A stretch of DNA of 64,000 bases from assembly GCA_003254905.1 (NCBI GenBank), contig QANU01064253.1:30352-94351 (forward strand), read 5' to 3'. A program made the translations under genes and the position numbers. Of this stretch, positions 49,301 to 59,814 are shown one piece after another (the first letter of the stretch is position 1; each line of letters begins with the position of its first letter). The stretch comes from Nissolia schottii. Its lineage: Eukaryota; Streptophyta; Magnoliopsida; Fabales; Fabaceae. The notes beneath the pieces are model-generated. The model did no database searches. It saw only the letters and a program-made list of their open reading frames with translations, and was not told the DNA's origin.

Positions 49301-52300
49301 TTGGTACCCGTCATCATCATTTATCTGCCTTATAAAATCAAGCAACACCTACAACTCAAACAGAAAAAAGATGCTTTAGAATATAAACAAACCACAAGCA
49401 AAGACAACATGTGCTCAAAGACACAATAATCCAAATAACAACAAATTTACTCCAAATGCATAGACATTGGACTGTCAATAGAATTGATTGCCAGCAACAT
49501 GGAATTAATTGGCAGAATCATAACCAGCAAATATGTGATTGTATAGCTGTACATGTGTGATTGTGTACTGTAATTTTGTATTTATGTTAAATAGGATAGC
49601 ATATCGGTAGGATACAAATAGATGACAGCTCAGCACATTTAAAAGGGCTGAAAATCATTTTGTATTGAAAACTGTATATAAATAAGAAATCTCCAGCAGA
49701 AGAACAGATATTATTGCCTACATTTCTCTTAAGTTTGACATGGTATCAGTCTGGCCAACGATCCTAGACTAGCCTACCCAAAAAATTTGTCTCTTGCCCT
49801 TTGGTCTCAGCTCTGTCCTATTTCAACCTGAGTTCTTCCTAGTTTTTCGTTTCAGTTCTCAAGTCCAGAATTGGTTCTTCGTAACCATTTTTTTCTTAGC
49901 TTCATGTCTACCAATAAGTACGACATCTTATTGGTTCGCCTCAATGGCAAGAAATACTCAGCTTGGGCATTCCAATTTCAGATGTTAGTCAAAGGAAAGA
50001 ACCTTTGGGGTCATGTTAATGGCAGCAACCCTGCTCCTAAAAAAGACAAGGATTAATATGCCAAGTGGGAAGTAAAAGATGCTCAAGTCATGGCGCAGAT
50101 CATAGGCTCTGTTGATCCTAACATCATCCTCAATCTTCAACCCTTGAAGACAGCAGCCGAGATGTGGGCCTGCTTGAAGAAAATCTATAGTCAGAATAAC
50201 ACTGCTCGAAGATTCCAGCTAGAACATGAAATAGGCATATTTCAACAGGAAAGTCTCCATTTCTGAATTTTTTTCTCATTTTTGGATCTTTGGGCAGAAT
50301 ACACTGACATCGTCTATGAAGAATTGACCCCCTGAAGGACTCCTTTCAGTACAATCAGTCCATGCAACTACTAAACGAGATCAATTTCTTATGAAATTGA
50401 GATATGAATTTGAAGGTATCCGGTCCAATCTCATGAATCGCGATCCTGTACCCTCCCTGGATGCATGCCTCAATGAGTTGTTTCGTGAAGGGCAACGCCT
50501 CCTCACTCAAACAACCTTTGAACAACAAAAATCCAATTTTATTCTAGTGCTGTATGCAGCACAAGGCAAGCTAAGAGGACGAGACATGAGTGCTATTCAA
50601 TGTTTTTGTTGCAAAGGATTTGGACATTTTGCTTCAGACTGCCCCAAAAAAATTTGTAGTTACTGCAAAAAGGATGGACATATCATCAAAGAATGCCCAA
50701 TGAGACCACCAAAGAAATCGGCAACAGCTTTTACTGCCTCGGCTAGTTCTTCTACTGCTAATAATTCTGTGGATACAGCCTCTATGAAAAAAAATACTCC
50801 TGCCTTGACTCCTGAAATGGTTCAACAAATGATCATTTCAGCATTTTCTGCTTTAGGCCTCTCAAGTAAATTTTTTTCTACCCCTTCTCCATGGTACTTT
50901 GATTTTGGGGCCTCCAACCATAGGACTAACAATGCTCAATTCCTTACTAATGTCAGCAAATATTCTGGAAATCTCAAAATACATACAGCTGATGGAAACC
51001 ATTTACCTATCACAGCCACTGATATTTCTTCATCTCTAACTGATGTCTTTGTTTCCCCCAAACTCACTAGTAACCTTATTTCTGTTGGTGAGTTAGTTGA
51101 CAATGATTGTAAAGTTGTATTCTCAAAATCGGGTTGCCTTGTGCAGGATCAACAATCGAGGGAGATGATTGCGAAGGGGCCTAAAGTTGGATGCCTTTTT
51201 CCACTCCATTTCCTTTTGCCTCTATGTCTTTCCATGCCTTTTGTTTCTTTGTAATTCTGCAAGTGTTGATTACTAAATGTGGCATAAGCATCTTGGACAT
51301 CCAAACTCTAAGCGTACTTCATGAGTTGTTGAAATATGGTTTTCTTGGAAATAAAGAGTCCCCCTCTCTCAGTGCAGTTCAATTTGATTGCATTTCTTGT
51401 AAAATTGGCAAAAGTAAAACTCTACCTTTTCCATCTCATAAATCAAATATAGGACAACCTTTTGACATGATCCATAGTGATTTGTGGGGAATGACACCTG
51501 TTATATCTCATGCTCATTACAAGTATTTTGTCACATTTATTGATGACTACAATTGTGTCACATAGATCTATTTTCTGCGTTCTAAAAACGAAGTGTTCTC
51601 TGCCTTCAAATATTTTCATGCATATGTTCAAACCCAATTTTCTTCAATAGTTAAAATCCTTTGCTCTAACAATGAGGGAGACTAAACATCTAATTTATTT
51701 TAGGAATTCTTGCAAACTAATGGTATTGTATCTCAAGGGTCATGCCCATCCACTCCACAACAAAACGGGGTTGCATAAAGAAAAAACCGTCATCTGCTTG
51801 ATGTTGTTCGCAGCCTTTTGTTGGAATCATTTGTGCCATCTCGCTTCTGGTGTGAAGCTCTCTCCACAGCTGTCCACCTTATAACTGCCTGCCTTCACCA
51901 TCATTAAACAATGACTCTCCTTTCTCACGGTTATTCTGTCACTTACCCAATTATTCTAATCTCCATACCTTCGGTTGTGCGTGTTATGTTTATCTTCCTT
52001 CACATTAACGCACTAAGCTCACTGTTCAATCTGTTAAGTGTGCTTTTCTCGAAGATTCGGCACACCAAAAAGGTTTTCTTTGCTATGATCCTAATCTATA
52101 GTGGATTCGGGTCTCAAGAAATGTCATTTTTCAAGAAAATGAGTCCTTTTTCGCAACTCACCATAACAGTTACACTTCCTCAATTTCTGTTTTGCCATTT
52201 TCTAACACTTCTGCAGAGCCACCACCATCAAAACCTCTCTTGATGTACCAAAGACGCAATAAAGTCACCACAAATCAGCCATAAGAACCTGCTAGGCCCC

Positions 52301-55300
52301 TCACAATCGCTCCCTTGCTGCTGATTCTGAACCAACTCCTCTACAGCGCAATTCTCATGATCATAAACCCTTAAAAAAGTATGGTTTCTCCTCTTCTTTA
52401 TCCCTGACAGCAACCTTAGCTTCTATCCCTATTCCTTCCTCTTATAAAGGGGCAATGGAGCATGAATCTCGGCAGGAAGTAATTGAAACGGAACTTCATG
52501 CACTAGAAGAAAATTAAACATTAGATGTTGTGCAGTGTTCCCCATCTGGTCAAACCTCTTGGCAGCAAATTTGTGTTTTCTATAAAGCTCCGTTCAGATG
52601 GATCTATTGACTGTTACAAGGCTCGGTTGGTTGTTCTTGGAAATAAGCCAGAGTATGGCCTTGATTACGATGATACCTTTGCACCAGTCGCCAAGATGAC
52701 AATTGTGCGCCTTACTCTTGCCCTTGCTGCATCGCAATCCTTGCCATTACATCAACTGGATGTCAAAAATGCATTTCTTCACAAGGACCTCAAGGAGGAA
52801 GTTTAGATTAAGCTTGCTTACTACAGGTATGTCCACGCCATCACCTAATGCAGTTTGTAAACTAAAACGTTCTTTATATGGATTGAAACAGGCACAAAAA
52901 ATATGGTTTGAGAAATGTTGGGCCACACTACTTGGCTTTTCCTTTACACAGAGTCAATATGATTCATCACTTTTTCTTAAAAGAACATGTAAGGGAATTG
53001 TGGCACTCCTTGTTTATGTGGACGACATTGTGGTGATGGCTTCCGATCAAGATGCTATTATGTGGACGACTTTTTATATAGCTTTTCTCTCTCTTTACCT
53101 ATTCTCCCTCTTCTAACATAAACAACAACCAGCAATTTTAAAGACGAAAAAAAAAAAAAAAAAAAAAAATCATTGTCATTCTCTCTCTTAAAGTACTTCT
53201 TGAAGCTTGTCTCTCTTTTTCACTTATTCTCTTTCTTTTCTAATAGAAACAAAAACCAACATTTTAAAAATGTTAAAAAAATAATTTTTTAAATAAAAAA
53301 AAAAACAAGTTTTTAAGTAAAGGAGGAGTCTTAAATGATCCTCGTCATTGTGGACTATCAGATTGTTAGTCGTCCATGTGTCATGTAAACTCATCTACAG
53401 GTGAAATAGTGTACTGGACACCTATTATGACTTAAGAAAATTACTTTGTAATACTAACTATATTGTTTTAATTATTTGATTGTTATTTACTAGTCCTGAG
53501 ATGGTTCATTAACTACAAAGGCAGTGTGTTGTTTCTCAGATCTATGGTTGTGTACTAGTGTTGATGGTTGTGATTCTTGTGGGTTGATGTTGCTAGATTT
53601 TCTAGTAAAAATAGAAACTCCCTGTTCTAGCTGGTCAATTTAATTTTTTTTTTTAATTAAAAAATCCATTCTTTGATTTTTGGTTAAGCTTAAAACTTTT
53701 GTATAGTTTTGATTTTTAAGGGTTGTTGTGGTTGTGATGGCAATGGTTATAATTTTGTTCTAATTTTTTCTAAGTTATATTTTTTCATCAAGATTCTTCT
53801 ATGTTCAGAGGTTGAATTTTATGGGATTTTTTTTGGGTTTCTCTTGGATCTCTGGCAGCGAGGGCAGCACCGGCGGTGGGGGCAGCGCCAGCGGTGGAAG
53901 TAAGGTGGGGTAAGGGGTGGTGGAAGGATAATGGTTAATAAAGAAAATTAGAAAAGAGGTGAAGGGTAAACTAGTAAATTAGAAGAAAATCCTAGCCCAT
54001 ATATCTAAATCCTTTCTCAGATCTACTTCTTCTTTGTTCTCTGTCGATGGTTGTTTGTAAGTGGCTCGCCGGCCACCATGTGCATCACAATCCTCCACCA
54101 CAGCTCCACAAGTGAGAAAGGAAGAAGATCGGGAACAAAGAAGACGATGAGAGATGAAGCAGATCGGCGGTCGCCAGCAATGGAAAGCAGAGCAGTCACC
54201 GGTGATGGAAGGGAGAGGGGTTGCCGGCTATGGAAGGGAATGAGACAGATGAAAGAGAAAAGAGAAAGAGAAGGGATTTTAAGACAAATATTAACTGGCA
54301 AAATATATGGGGAAGGGGTTATAACAAGTAAGTCCAACTTAAAGTGCAAGGTGTAGAACAAGGTTCATCACAAAATGAAAGTTTAGAGTGCATGACAACC
54401 TTCTCCCATTTTAAAAAAAATAAACACATACTGTAGAAAACAATTTTTTTTAAATAACAAAAAAACTTTTTAGAACAATTTTAAAAAGTTGGTTTGTGTG
54501 TGTTGAAAATGTTGATTGTTGTGTGCTAGAAAAGTTGGTTCATTTTGCTGTCAGATGAGAATGAACATAAGTGAAAAGAGATTGAGAGTGAAAACTACAT
54601 AAATTAATGTAAGAGAGATAATGATAGTGATTTTTTTTCTTTTTGTAGGTGGCTATACAAAAGTGGTGGCCAAATAACATTACTCAAATTTTATTTAAGC
54701 TGGCAGGATGAGAGAATAGATGCCATATAGAAATAAGGGTGAAAGGAATCAGAGGCTAGCTCAGACATATATTGACTTTCCAAGATACCCATACCTGAGG
54801 AACTCCAACCAGGTATTTCACGAGTGTTTTATAGACTCCTGTTGCAGAACCAAGCTGAGCTAACTGCCTTCTCCTGTTACCCTTTAGTTGATTAATATAT
54901 TTCTTATTATTTCATACACAACCACTCAGACAAGCATTGAGCCTCACCTATCCATTTGTTGTTTCCATAGTAGAGCATATCGATCACGTATGCTGCCACC
55001 AGAATTTACCAAAGTGTCAACCTCTGCTTGCTTATTCCTCTCTGAGCGTTCCCGTTGCTGTCTGAGGAGAGTTCCTCGAAAGTCTTGAGGTAAATATGTC
55101 ATAACTGCATTTAAACTTAAATGACTCACACAATTGTCGAATTGGAATGTCTAAATTACAACAAATTGAGGGAAAATCAATATGGAAGAATGACCAGAAA
55201 AGAAAGTACAGCCATACAGCTATTCATGGAGCTTAAGCCAAAATAATTCTTTATACCAAATCATGTAAAAAATAAAACTACGTTTCATAGATATATCATA

Positions 55301-56906
55301 GCATACAATAAAAAAATGTCGCTCAACTTTGAGACTAGCTTTTTGATATAATTTTACACAAATTAACAATAAAACAAACTGAAAATTAATAACTAATAAT
55401 AATAACAACAACAATAATAATAGAACCCCTGAAAGCTTATGCAGGAAGCAGCTTTTTCAAATAGGTTTAATTAAGTCTTCTAGGTGGTCTTCTAGAAATT
55501 ATTGTACAATTCTAACAATTTATCTTTGTATCAAACATAATTTTCCCACATCTCTCCCTATGCTGGCTGTATACAACTTATACATAACAAACTCCGTGTT
55601 GATTCTTGATTCCACAAAGACAAATAACATAAAATAACTACACATATAGAAAGAAAAGTCATATACGAGAAAGCAGAATGAACTGTGCAACAAGCATTTG
55701 AAATAGATACATAGGCAATTAGAAGTGAGTTATCTATTAAAAAAAAATGATTCAATACAAAAGCAAAGAGGTACCTGTGTTAAACACATGTTCAGAGTTT
55801 TTAATTTGGAAAGATTCCAAAACCGTCAAAGTACTATGAAGTTTATCTTTCAGCTGCCCAAGCATAATAGCATATTCAACATTGTCAGGTGAGGATGGCT
55901 GTTTCAGCTGCATCCAAAACATAGCTGGTATCTTAGAATGTGCACAATTTTGTTACTTTACATAGCTTCATGACAGTTCACAAAAGCTAATATTTTGTAA
56001 AAAACAAGTTAGAACTTAGAACAATCATGTCAAAGGGAAACTATGAAGTTGTCATGTTCTGCATGCATGAATTATAAACATATTGCCTTCAGTAAAGTCA
56101 GTCATTTAAAGACAGGGTAACATGAATTAGAAATTAGAAAATGTATACATTACCGCCTCAGGCCAATTAGATTTATCAAGTAAAAAAATTGTTTCTTCAA
56201 TGTACTCTCGATTCTTCCACATGTTCTCATCAATTTTATGCGGTGGTGGGCGGTCAGCTTCATTTATTAATATGCTTTCTCCTGGAATGACATCAACTCC
56301 TGAATAAGGTTCTAAAGCAAAAATATTTACACTCTAAAGGCAACACAATTAAAGCAAAACTATTTTTAAGGATGAAAACTGACTTCAGTCAATTTCACAT
56401 AACTCCTACGAACTGCTTAGTAAGTAAAATTGCAACGTGCAAGTTATCTTGCATAGATACGACAAGATATATGAAAATGTTCAGAATGATTCAAACAAAA
56501 ATCTCACTGTGCCTGTTTTAGATATGAGCCTATAAAAATTAAAAGGAACACTAAAATACAGATTCCTTATCCAAAGTGCATAAAGATATCCAACATTTCT
56601 GACTATCATAGCCTTCCAGGAAGTTTCCAACAATGTGACGTAACTGCAGGCAACCAGTTCTGCTGAATCGGAATCCGCAAGTGATGACGATATACATATT
56701 AGAAACTATTAATAAAAAATTATAATAAAAGAAAAAGAGACGAAACCTTCGCTAGGAGGGTGTTGAATGAGCAAATCATTGGCCATTGATCGAATCTCAG
56801 AAGAAAGGCGAGAGACGTCATCAGAGAGAGGGGTAAATTGGTATCTGTCGTAATAAGACGCCAGGTAGGCCCTGGTTATAGGCACCAGACCCTCTGTAGA
56901 AGCCAT
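39556..56906 (-). CDS. Conserved plant protein with C-terminal GOLD-like domain, 15 exons
   Basis: Exons in transcription order: 56906-56747, 56311-56154, 55907-55775, 55104-54948, 54873-54795, 49348-49308, 49200-49084, 47954-47874, 43200-43138, 43064-43013, 40601-40527, 40433-40386, 40193-40158, 40064-39990, 39606-39556. Every junction is GT-AG and in phase; the total is 1,326 bp, 441 residues. The N-terminus is MASTEGLVPITRAYLASYYD. The middle is charged and likely helical (LLRQQRERSERNKQAEVDTL, KTLVKYLVGVPQ, VLLDFIRQINDDDG). The last about 110 residues read as a GOLD-type beta-sandwich (TIPAGKTYE, SYIAWDFSVVQGKI, MLPYRRFESDQGNF, YKLIWDNTYSTFFKK, VRYKVDCIPPV). GOLD domains serve in protein or lipid interactions in membrane trafficking. 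I know this as a conserved, little-studied plant family, but give no name. The CDS has no stop or frameshift. Introns 5, 8 and 10 are enlarged by transposons. A (GATCA)n run lies just upstream of the start. Confidence 0.9.
40269..40302. repeat. (GA)n microsatellite
   Basis: A run of about 17 GA units lies in intron 12 of the GOLD-like gene. Confidence 0.95.
40754..40788. repeat. (ACAAGA)n short tandem repeat
   Basis: Five to six hexamer units lie in intron 10 of the GOLD-like gene, near its 3' end. Confidence 0.9.
41100..42090 (+). pseudogene. LINE (non-LTR) reverse transcriptase relic
   Basis: Read across frameshifts and stops, this is a plant LINE reverse transcriptase: FHSGKLGICMITLVPKKDRS, then GRQILDVALIANEVV (41275-41320), KFEKAYDHVSEG (41365-41400), SSRFLFIIEVDVLSW (about 41550), and a thumb part with LDFWDLVLSKISIRLDGWKG (41830-41900). 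The order matches the family. It lies in intron 10 of the GOLD-like gene on the opposite strand and is clearly dead. Confidence 0.8.
42325..42876. mobile_element. hAT-type MITE with 8-bp target-site duplication
   Basis: This 552-bp element has terminal inverted repeats CATGGTTATTAAACTC (left) and GAGTTTAATAACCTTG (right), and GTCATACC is repeated exactly on both sides (42317-42324 and 42877-42884). An 8-bp TSD with CA.GG ends is the hAT signature. The interior is AT-rich with TAAACTCGTA/TACGAGTTTA words and has no ORF. It sits in intron 10 of the GOLD-like gene. Related copies are at 8399-8888 and 18157-18250. Confidence 0.9.
43362..43915. repeat. Foldback-like repeat with GGAATGGAAT ends
   Basis: The left end is GAATGGAATGGAATATGATAG and the right end carries CATTCCATTTTGTTATGCTC and CCATTCCATCC, so the ends are roughly inverted. 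Inner blocks also repeat (GTTTGGATATCAAAATG near 43420 and TTTGGATATCAAGATG near 43632). It is a likely MITE in intron 8 of the GOLD-like gene; no TSD was identified. Confidence 0.45.
44139..44905 (+). pseudogene. LINE polyprotein C-terminal fragment, copy 1
   Basis: The frame 44139-44705 ends in a well-known plant LINE C-terminus: FKCLGSIIQSDGEIESDVNH, then LKRKFYLTAIRPAMLYRTEC, and NKLNVAEMKMLRG. The GHTRQN and LRWFRHMRRRQVEAPVRRVD blocks follow after stops and a frameshift up to about 44905. It is truncated at its 5' side. It lies in intron 8 of the GOLD-like gene. Confidence 0.85.
44176..46251. repeat. 1.0 kb duplication on both sides of a single N (45212)
   Basis: Bases 44176-45211 recur at 45213-46251 (about 1,037 apart) with scattered substitutions and short indels. 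Copy 1 ends at the N with ACTTATATGCA. Copy 2 starts at the N with TGGATGG and runs through ACTTATATGC. Together this is the pattern of unmerged overlapping contig ends. Confidence 0.85.
45213..45945 (+). pseudogene. LINE polyprotein C-terminal fragment, copy 2
   Basis: Second version of the fragment at 44139-44905, with more stops (the frame breaks after the HRIQAR block). It probably represents the same locus or its other haplotype. Confidence 0.8.
46414..47642. mobile_element. 1.2 kb TIR element, possibly Mutator-like
   Basis: The left end reads GATGACTCACATG followed by GACTTTCTTATGTGAGAAG and GATCAAGCGAGTG. The reverse complement of the right end gives GATGACTCACATG, GACTTTCTTATGTGAGAAG and GATCAAGTGAGTG, so the inverted repeats span about 70-80 bp. 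Flanks share TCC(C)TAT but no clean TSD. The interior has a more GC-rich block (47050-47500) with GGAGGAGGAAGAG-type words and no protein I recognise; a captured host fragment is possible. It lies in intron 8 of the GOLD-like gene. Confidence 0.65.
49534..49740 (+). mobile_element. Copia 5' LTR (left boundary approximate)
   Basis: The sequence runs from about TGTGATTGTATAGC to AAGTTTGACA and is followed directly by TGGTATCAG (49741), the standard primer-binding site complementary to initiator tRNA-Met. It holds a TATA-like TGTATATAAATAAG. The matching 3' LTR was not found, so the left boundary is not fixed. Confidence 0.7.
49741..53070 (+). pseudogene. Copia gag-pol polyprotein, decayed and 3'-truncated
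   Basis: Translation begins at 49904 (MSTNKYDILLVRLNGKKYSA). Gag is followed by two zinc knuckles (CFCCKGFGHFASDC and CSYCKKDGHIIKEC, about 50608-50695), a protease block WYFDFGASNH (active-site triad reads D-F-G instead of D-S/T-G), an integrase start WHKHLGHPN (about 51275) with DLWGM and FIDDY, and reverse transcriptase (DYDDTFAPVAKM, LHQLDVKNAFLH, CKLKRSLYGLKQA, LLVYVDDIVVMASD) ending near 53060. RNase H and the 3' LTR are missing. Stops and frameshifts occur in gag, integrase and RT. It sits in intron 5 of the GOLD-like gene on the opposite strand. Confidence 0.9.
53071..54790. other. Rest of intron 5 of the GOLD-like gene
   Basis: AT-rich DNA with a poly-A run (about 53147-53169) and a short block of GGCAGC/GGCGGTGG words near 53860-53900. 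ORFs around 54023-54361 overlap on both strands and look like chance frames. Confidence 0.4.
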
Positions 56907-56921
56907 CGGAATCGGATGATT

Positions 56922-56951
56922 AGATCAGATCAGATCAGATCAGATCAGATC
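56922..56951. repeat. (GATCA)n tandem repeat in the 5' leader
   Basis: Six pentamer units stand about 15-45 bp upstream of the start codon of the GOLD-like gene, so they probably lie in its 5' untranslated region. Confidence 0.9.
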
Positions 56952-56989
56952 GGCCCTTTCTTCTCTTCGCGCCAATCGTTACGAAAGTT

Positions 56990-57650
56990 ATGTACTTTGT
57001 TCCTTTCGAATAGTCTGCTTACTTCGAGGTCCAAGCCATTAAAGAGGCAGCTGTTAGTAGAAGAGTCAACAGTACAAAAAGGGCAGTGTGTCCTGGGCAC
57101 GATATCCTGCCTTATACACAACAAAACCTTCTAAATCATCTCTCTAGATTTCAATTTTGGATAATTTGATTCTTGTTATTTTTTTTATTTTATTTTTGAT
57201 ATTGTTCCCTATTAAATTATATTATTACCCCATGTGGCTCGTTAAACTGTACACCTTGTCTCTCACATGCCTTGTTAGCCATATTGTAACCAACTCGTTT
57301 AGGAAGGGGTGGTAAATTGGGTGTTTAGAGATTTAATTAAATTTTAAGAAATTGTGTATTTTTAAGTATTTAAATGTTATTTGCAGCGAAACAAATTTAA
57401 AAAGATGAAATCATTAAGAATTATTCAATTATAAATTAGATAAATATAGTCAAAATAAATTAAACATGAGTCACCATGTTTCATTTCTTTTTCTTTTACA
57501 TTTTTGCCCCCAAAGATGGCCCAAATCACACAGCCTTGGAGCCTATACATAGGCCACCAACTTTGCTTAAAATTCAGCCAACAATCTCTCTTGAAAACGG
57601 CCATATCACATACTCATTCGTTACTTGCACGTAGTAGGAAAACCAAACTT
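56990..57650. other. Promoter side of the GOLD-like gene and AT-rich DNA
   Basis: No other gene is recognised. A small frame at 57504-57749 has no family resemblance and lies in the long LTR-type repeat that begins here. Confidence 0.4.
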
Positions 57651-57651
57651 C

Positions 57652-59197
57652 ACTACACGATTTCATCAAGATTTTCTCTCATAGTTTCCCTTCTAGAAAC
57701 TGTGGCCTTCACCACTGTGTTCTCTCAATTTTTCCTTCGTTTCTCTTAGTAAATCCTAGCCCACATATGTTAAGATAATCTTCGTAGCAAGTCAAGCAAG
57801 CGTTGGACACACCAAGGCTTTCCAAGACTTCTACGTACAGCTTTCTCCATCAACTTGTGAACTTTTCTACAAGTGGGTAATCTTAGCAAGATCACTACCT
57901 TAGTGATTTATATGTGAATATTGTGATGTTTATGTTGTTGATATTATTGTTGTTTTCCTGAAAAACAGTTGTTGTTTGTCTGTGACTTTCAAGATTTAGG
58001 TTTGAAATAGAAAAAGAGTAAGTTTGAGTAGGAACTATGGGCTAGAATTTTTATCATGAAAAAATAACATCATTTTTGTAATCTACACAAAAATCTAGTG
58101 GTATTGTTAAGTTTTATGATTTTTGGAGCCCCCGATGAATTTCTCAAGCAAAACGGCGTTTTTGGGCAAATAAGGGCAAAATGGGAATTTTTGAAAATAG
58201 GACTGAAAATCTGGGTTTGTTTTCATGAAAAATGGGTTTAGAGCTATTAAAAACTTTGGGGTGAAGTTTTGAGCCCTTTGGGTTTTTGAGAACTAAAATT
58301 TCGAAGAAAACCGGGCTTTATGGGTAAAAAACGATGTTTTGGACAAAAGGGGCAAAACTGTAATCTCAAAATCTTGGGTTTAAAATATGGGTTTACAGGT
58401 GTGAAAAATGATCTTAGAACTATCGAAAACCTTGGGGTGAAGTCTTGGGCCCNACTACACGATTTCATCAAGATTTTCTCTCATAGTTTCCCTTCTAGAA
58501 ACTGTGGCCTTCACCATTGTGTTCTCTCAATTTTTCCTTCGTTTCTCTTAGTAAATCCTAGCCCACATACGGCAAGATAATCTCTGTAGCAAGTCAAGCA
58601 AGCGTTGGACACACCAAGGCTTTCCAAGACTTCTACGTACCTTAGTGATTTATATGTGAATATTGTGATGTTTATGTTGTTGGTATTGTTGTTGTTTTCC
58701 TGAAAAACTGCTGGTGTTTATCTGTGACTCTGTCAAGATTTAGGTTTGAAATAAAAAAAGAGTAAGTTTGAGTAGGAACTATGGGCTAGGATTTTTATCA
58801 TGAAAAAATAACATCATTTTTGTAATCTGCACAAAAAATCTAGTGGTACCGTTAAGTTTTATGATTTTTGGAGCCCCTGATGAATTTCTCAAGCAAAACG
58901 ACGTTTTTGGGCAAATAAGGGCAAAATGGGAATTTTGGAAAATAGGACTGAAAATCTGGTTTGTTTTTCACGAAAAATGGGTTTAGAGCTATCAAAAACC
59001 TTGGGGTGAAGTTTTGAGCCCTTTGGGTTTTTGAGAACTAAAATTCCAAAGAAAATTGGGCTTTATGGGTAAAAAACGACGTTTTGGGCAAAAAGGACAA
59101 AACTGTAATTTCAAAATCTTGGGTTTAAAATATGGGTTTACATGTGTGAAAAATGATCTTAGAACTATCAAAAACCTTGGGGTTAAGTCTTGGGCCC
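57652..59197. repeat. 0.8 kb duplication on both sides of a single N (58453)
   Basis: Bases 57652-58452 (ACTACACGATTTCATC to GTCTTGGGCCC) recur at 58454-59197. The second copy lacks about 60 bp present near 57840-57900 in the first, and has further small changes. Within each copy the AAAACGACGTTTTTGGGC and AAATCTTGGGTTTAAAATATG words also repeat. Geometry again fits unmerged contig ends. Confidence 0.85.
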
Positions 59198-59814
59198 TTT
59201 GGTTTTTTATAACTAAAATTCTGACGAAAATCGGGAACAGCACTGGTACAACATAGTTTTCAGGTTATGGTAGTTGTTATGCTCTGTATGCTATATTTTA
59301 TGCATCATGAGGAAATTGGTTGTCATTAGAGTGTTAGGACAACCTTAGAGAGTGTTAGGACAATCTCAAATAACTAGACGGACAATCACGTAACTAAGAG
59401 AAGATCATAACTGAACATAGGGAACAAATGAGTTTTAAGATGGTTCCGGCCATAATGGGCTCGAAATACCTTAAAGATATACACTTAGTTATATGAATAG
59501 GGAATCCCCTCTCTTGGAACGTATACAGACAAGCCCCTCGCCAATCCGGTAAGAAGGATTGGTTAATGATTTGAATGCAGGCTTAGACCTGATCTCATAG
59601 CAAAGTTAGATTTAAAAAGAATAAGATCACAAGATCAAGTCGCCAAAGGCGAAAAAGGTAAAGAAAGATATGATGTGAAAACAAAGAAAGTTATGACATG
59701 AATATGACATGAAAATATGATATGTTAAGAAACGAAACTAAGAGAATATGTTGTCACGAGTCCACCCTTGGCTACATCAAAAAGGTCGGCCCCTCACCAC
59801 CCTGTGTAACACCC

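Noticed and set aside
54023..54361. Overlapping frames on both strands (112 and 101 codons)
   Set aside because: They lie within intron 5 of the GOLD-like gene, have low-complexity Arg/Ser content and no matching family.
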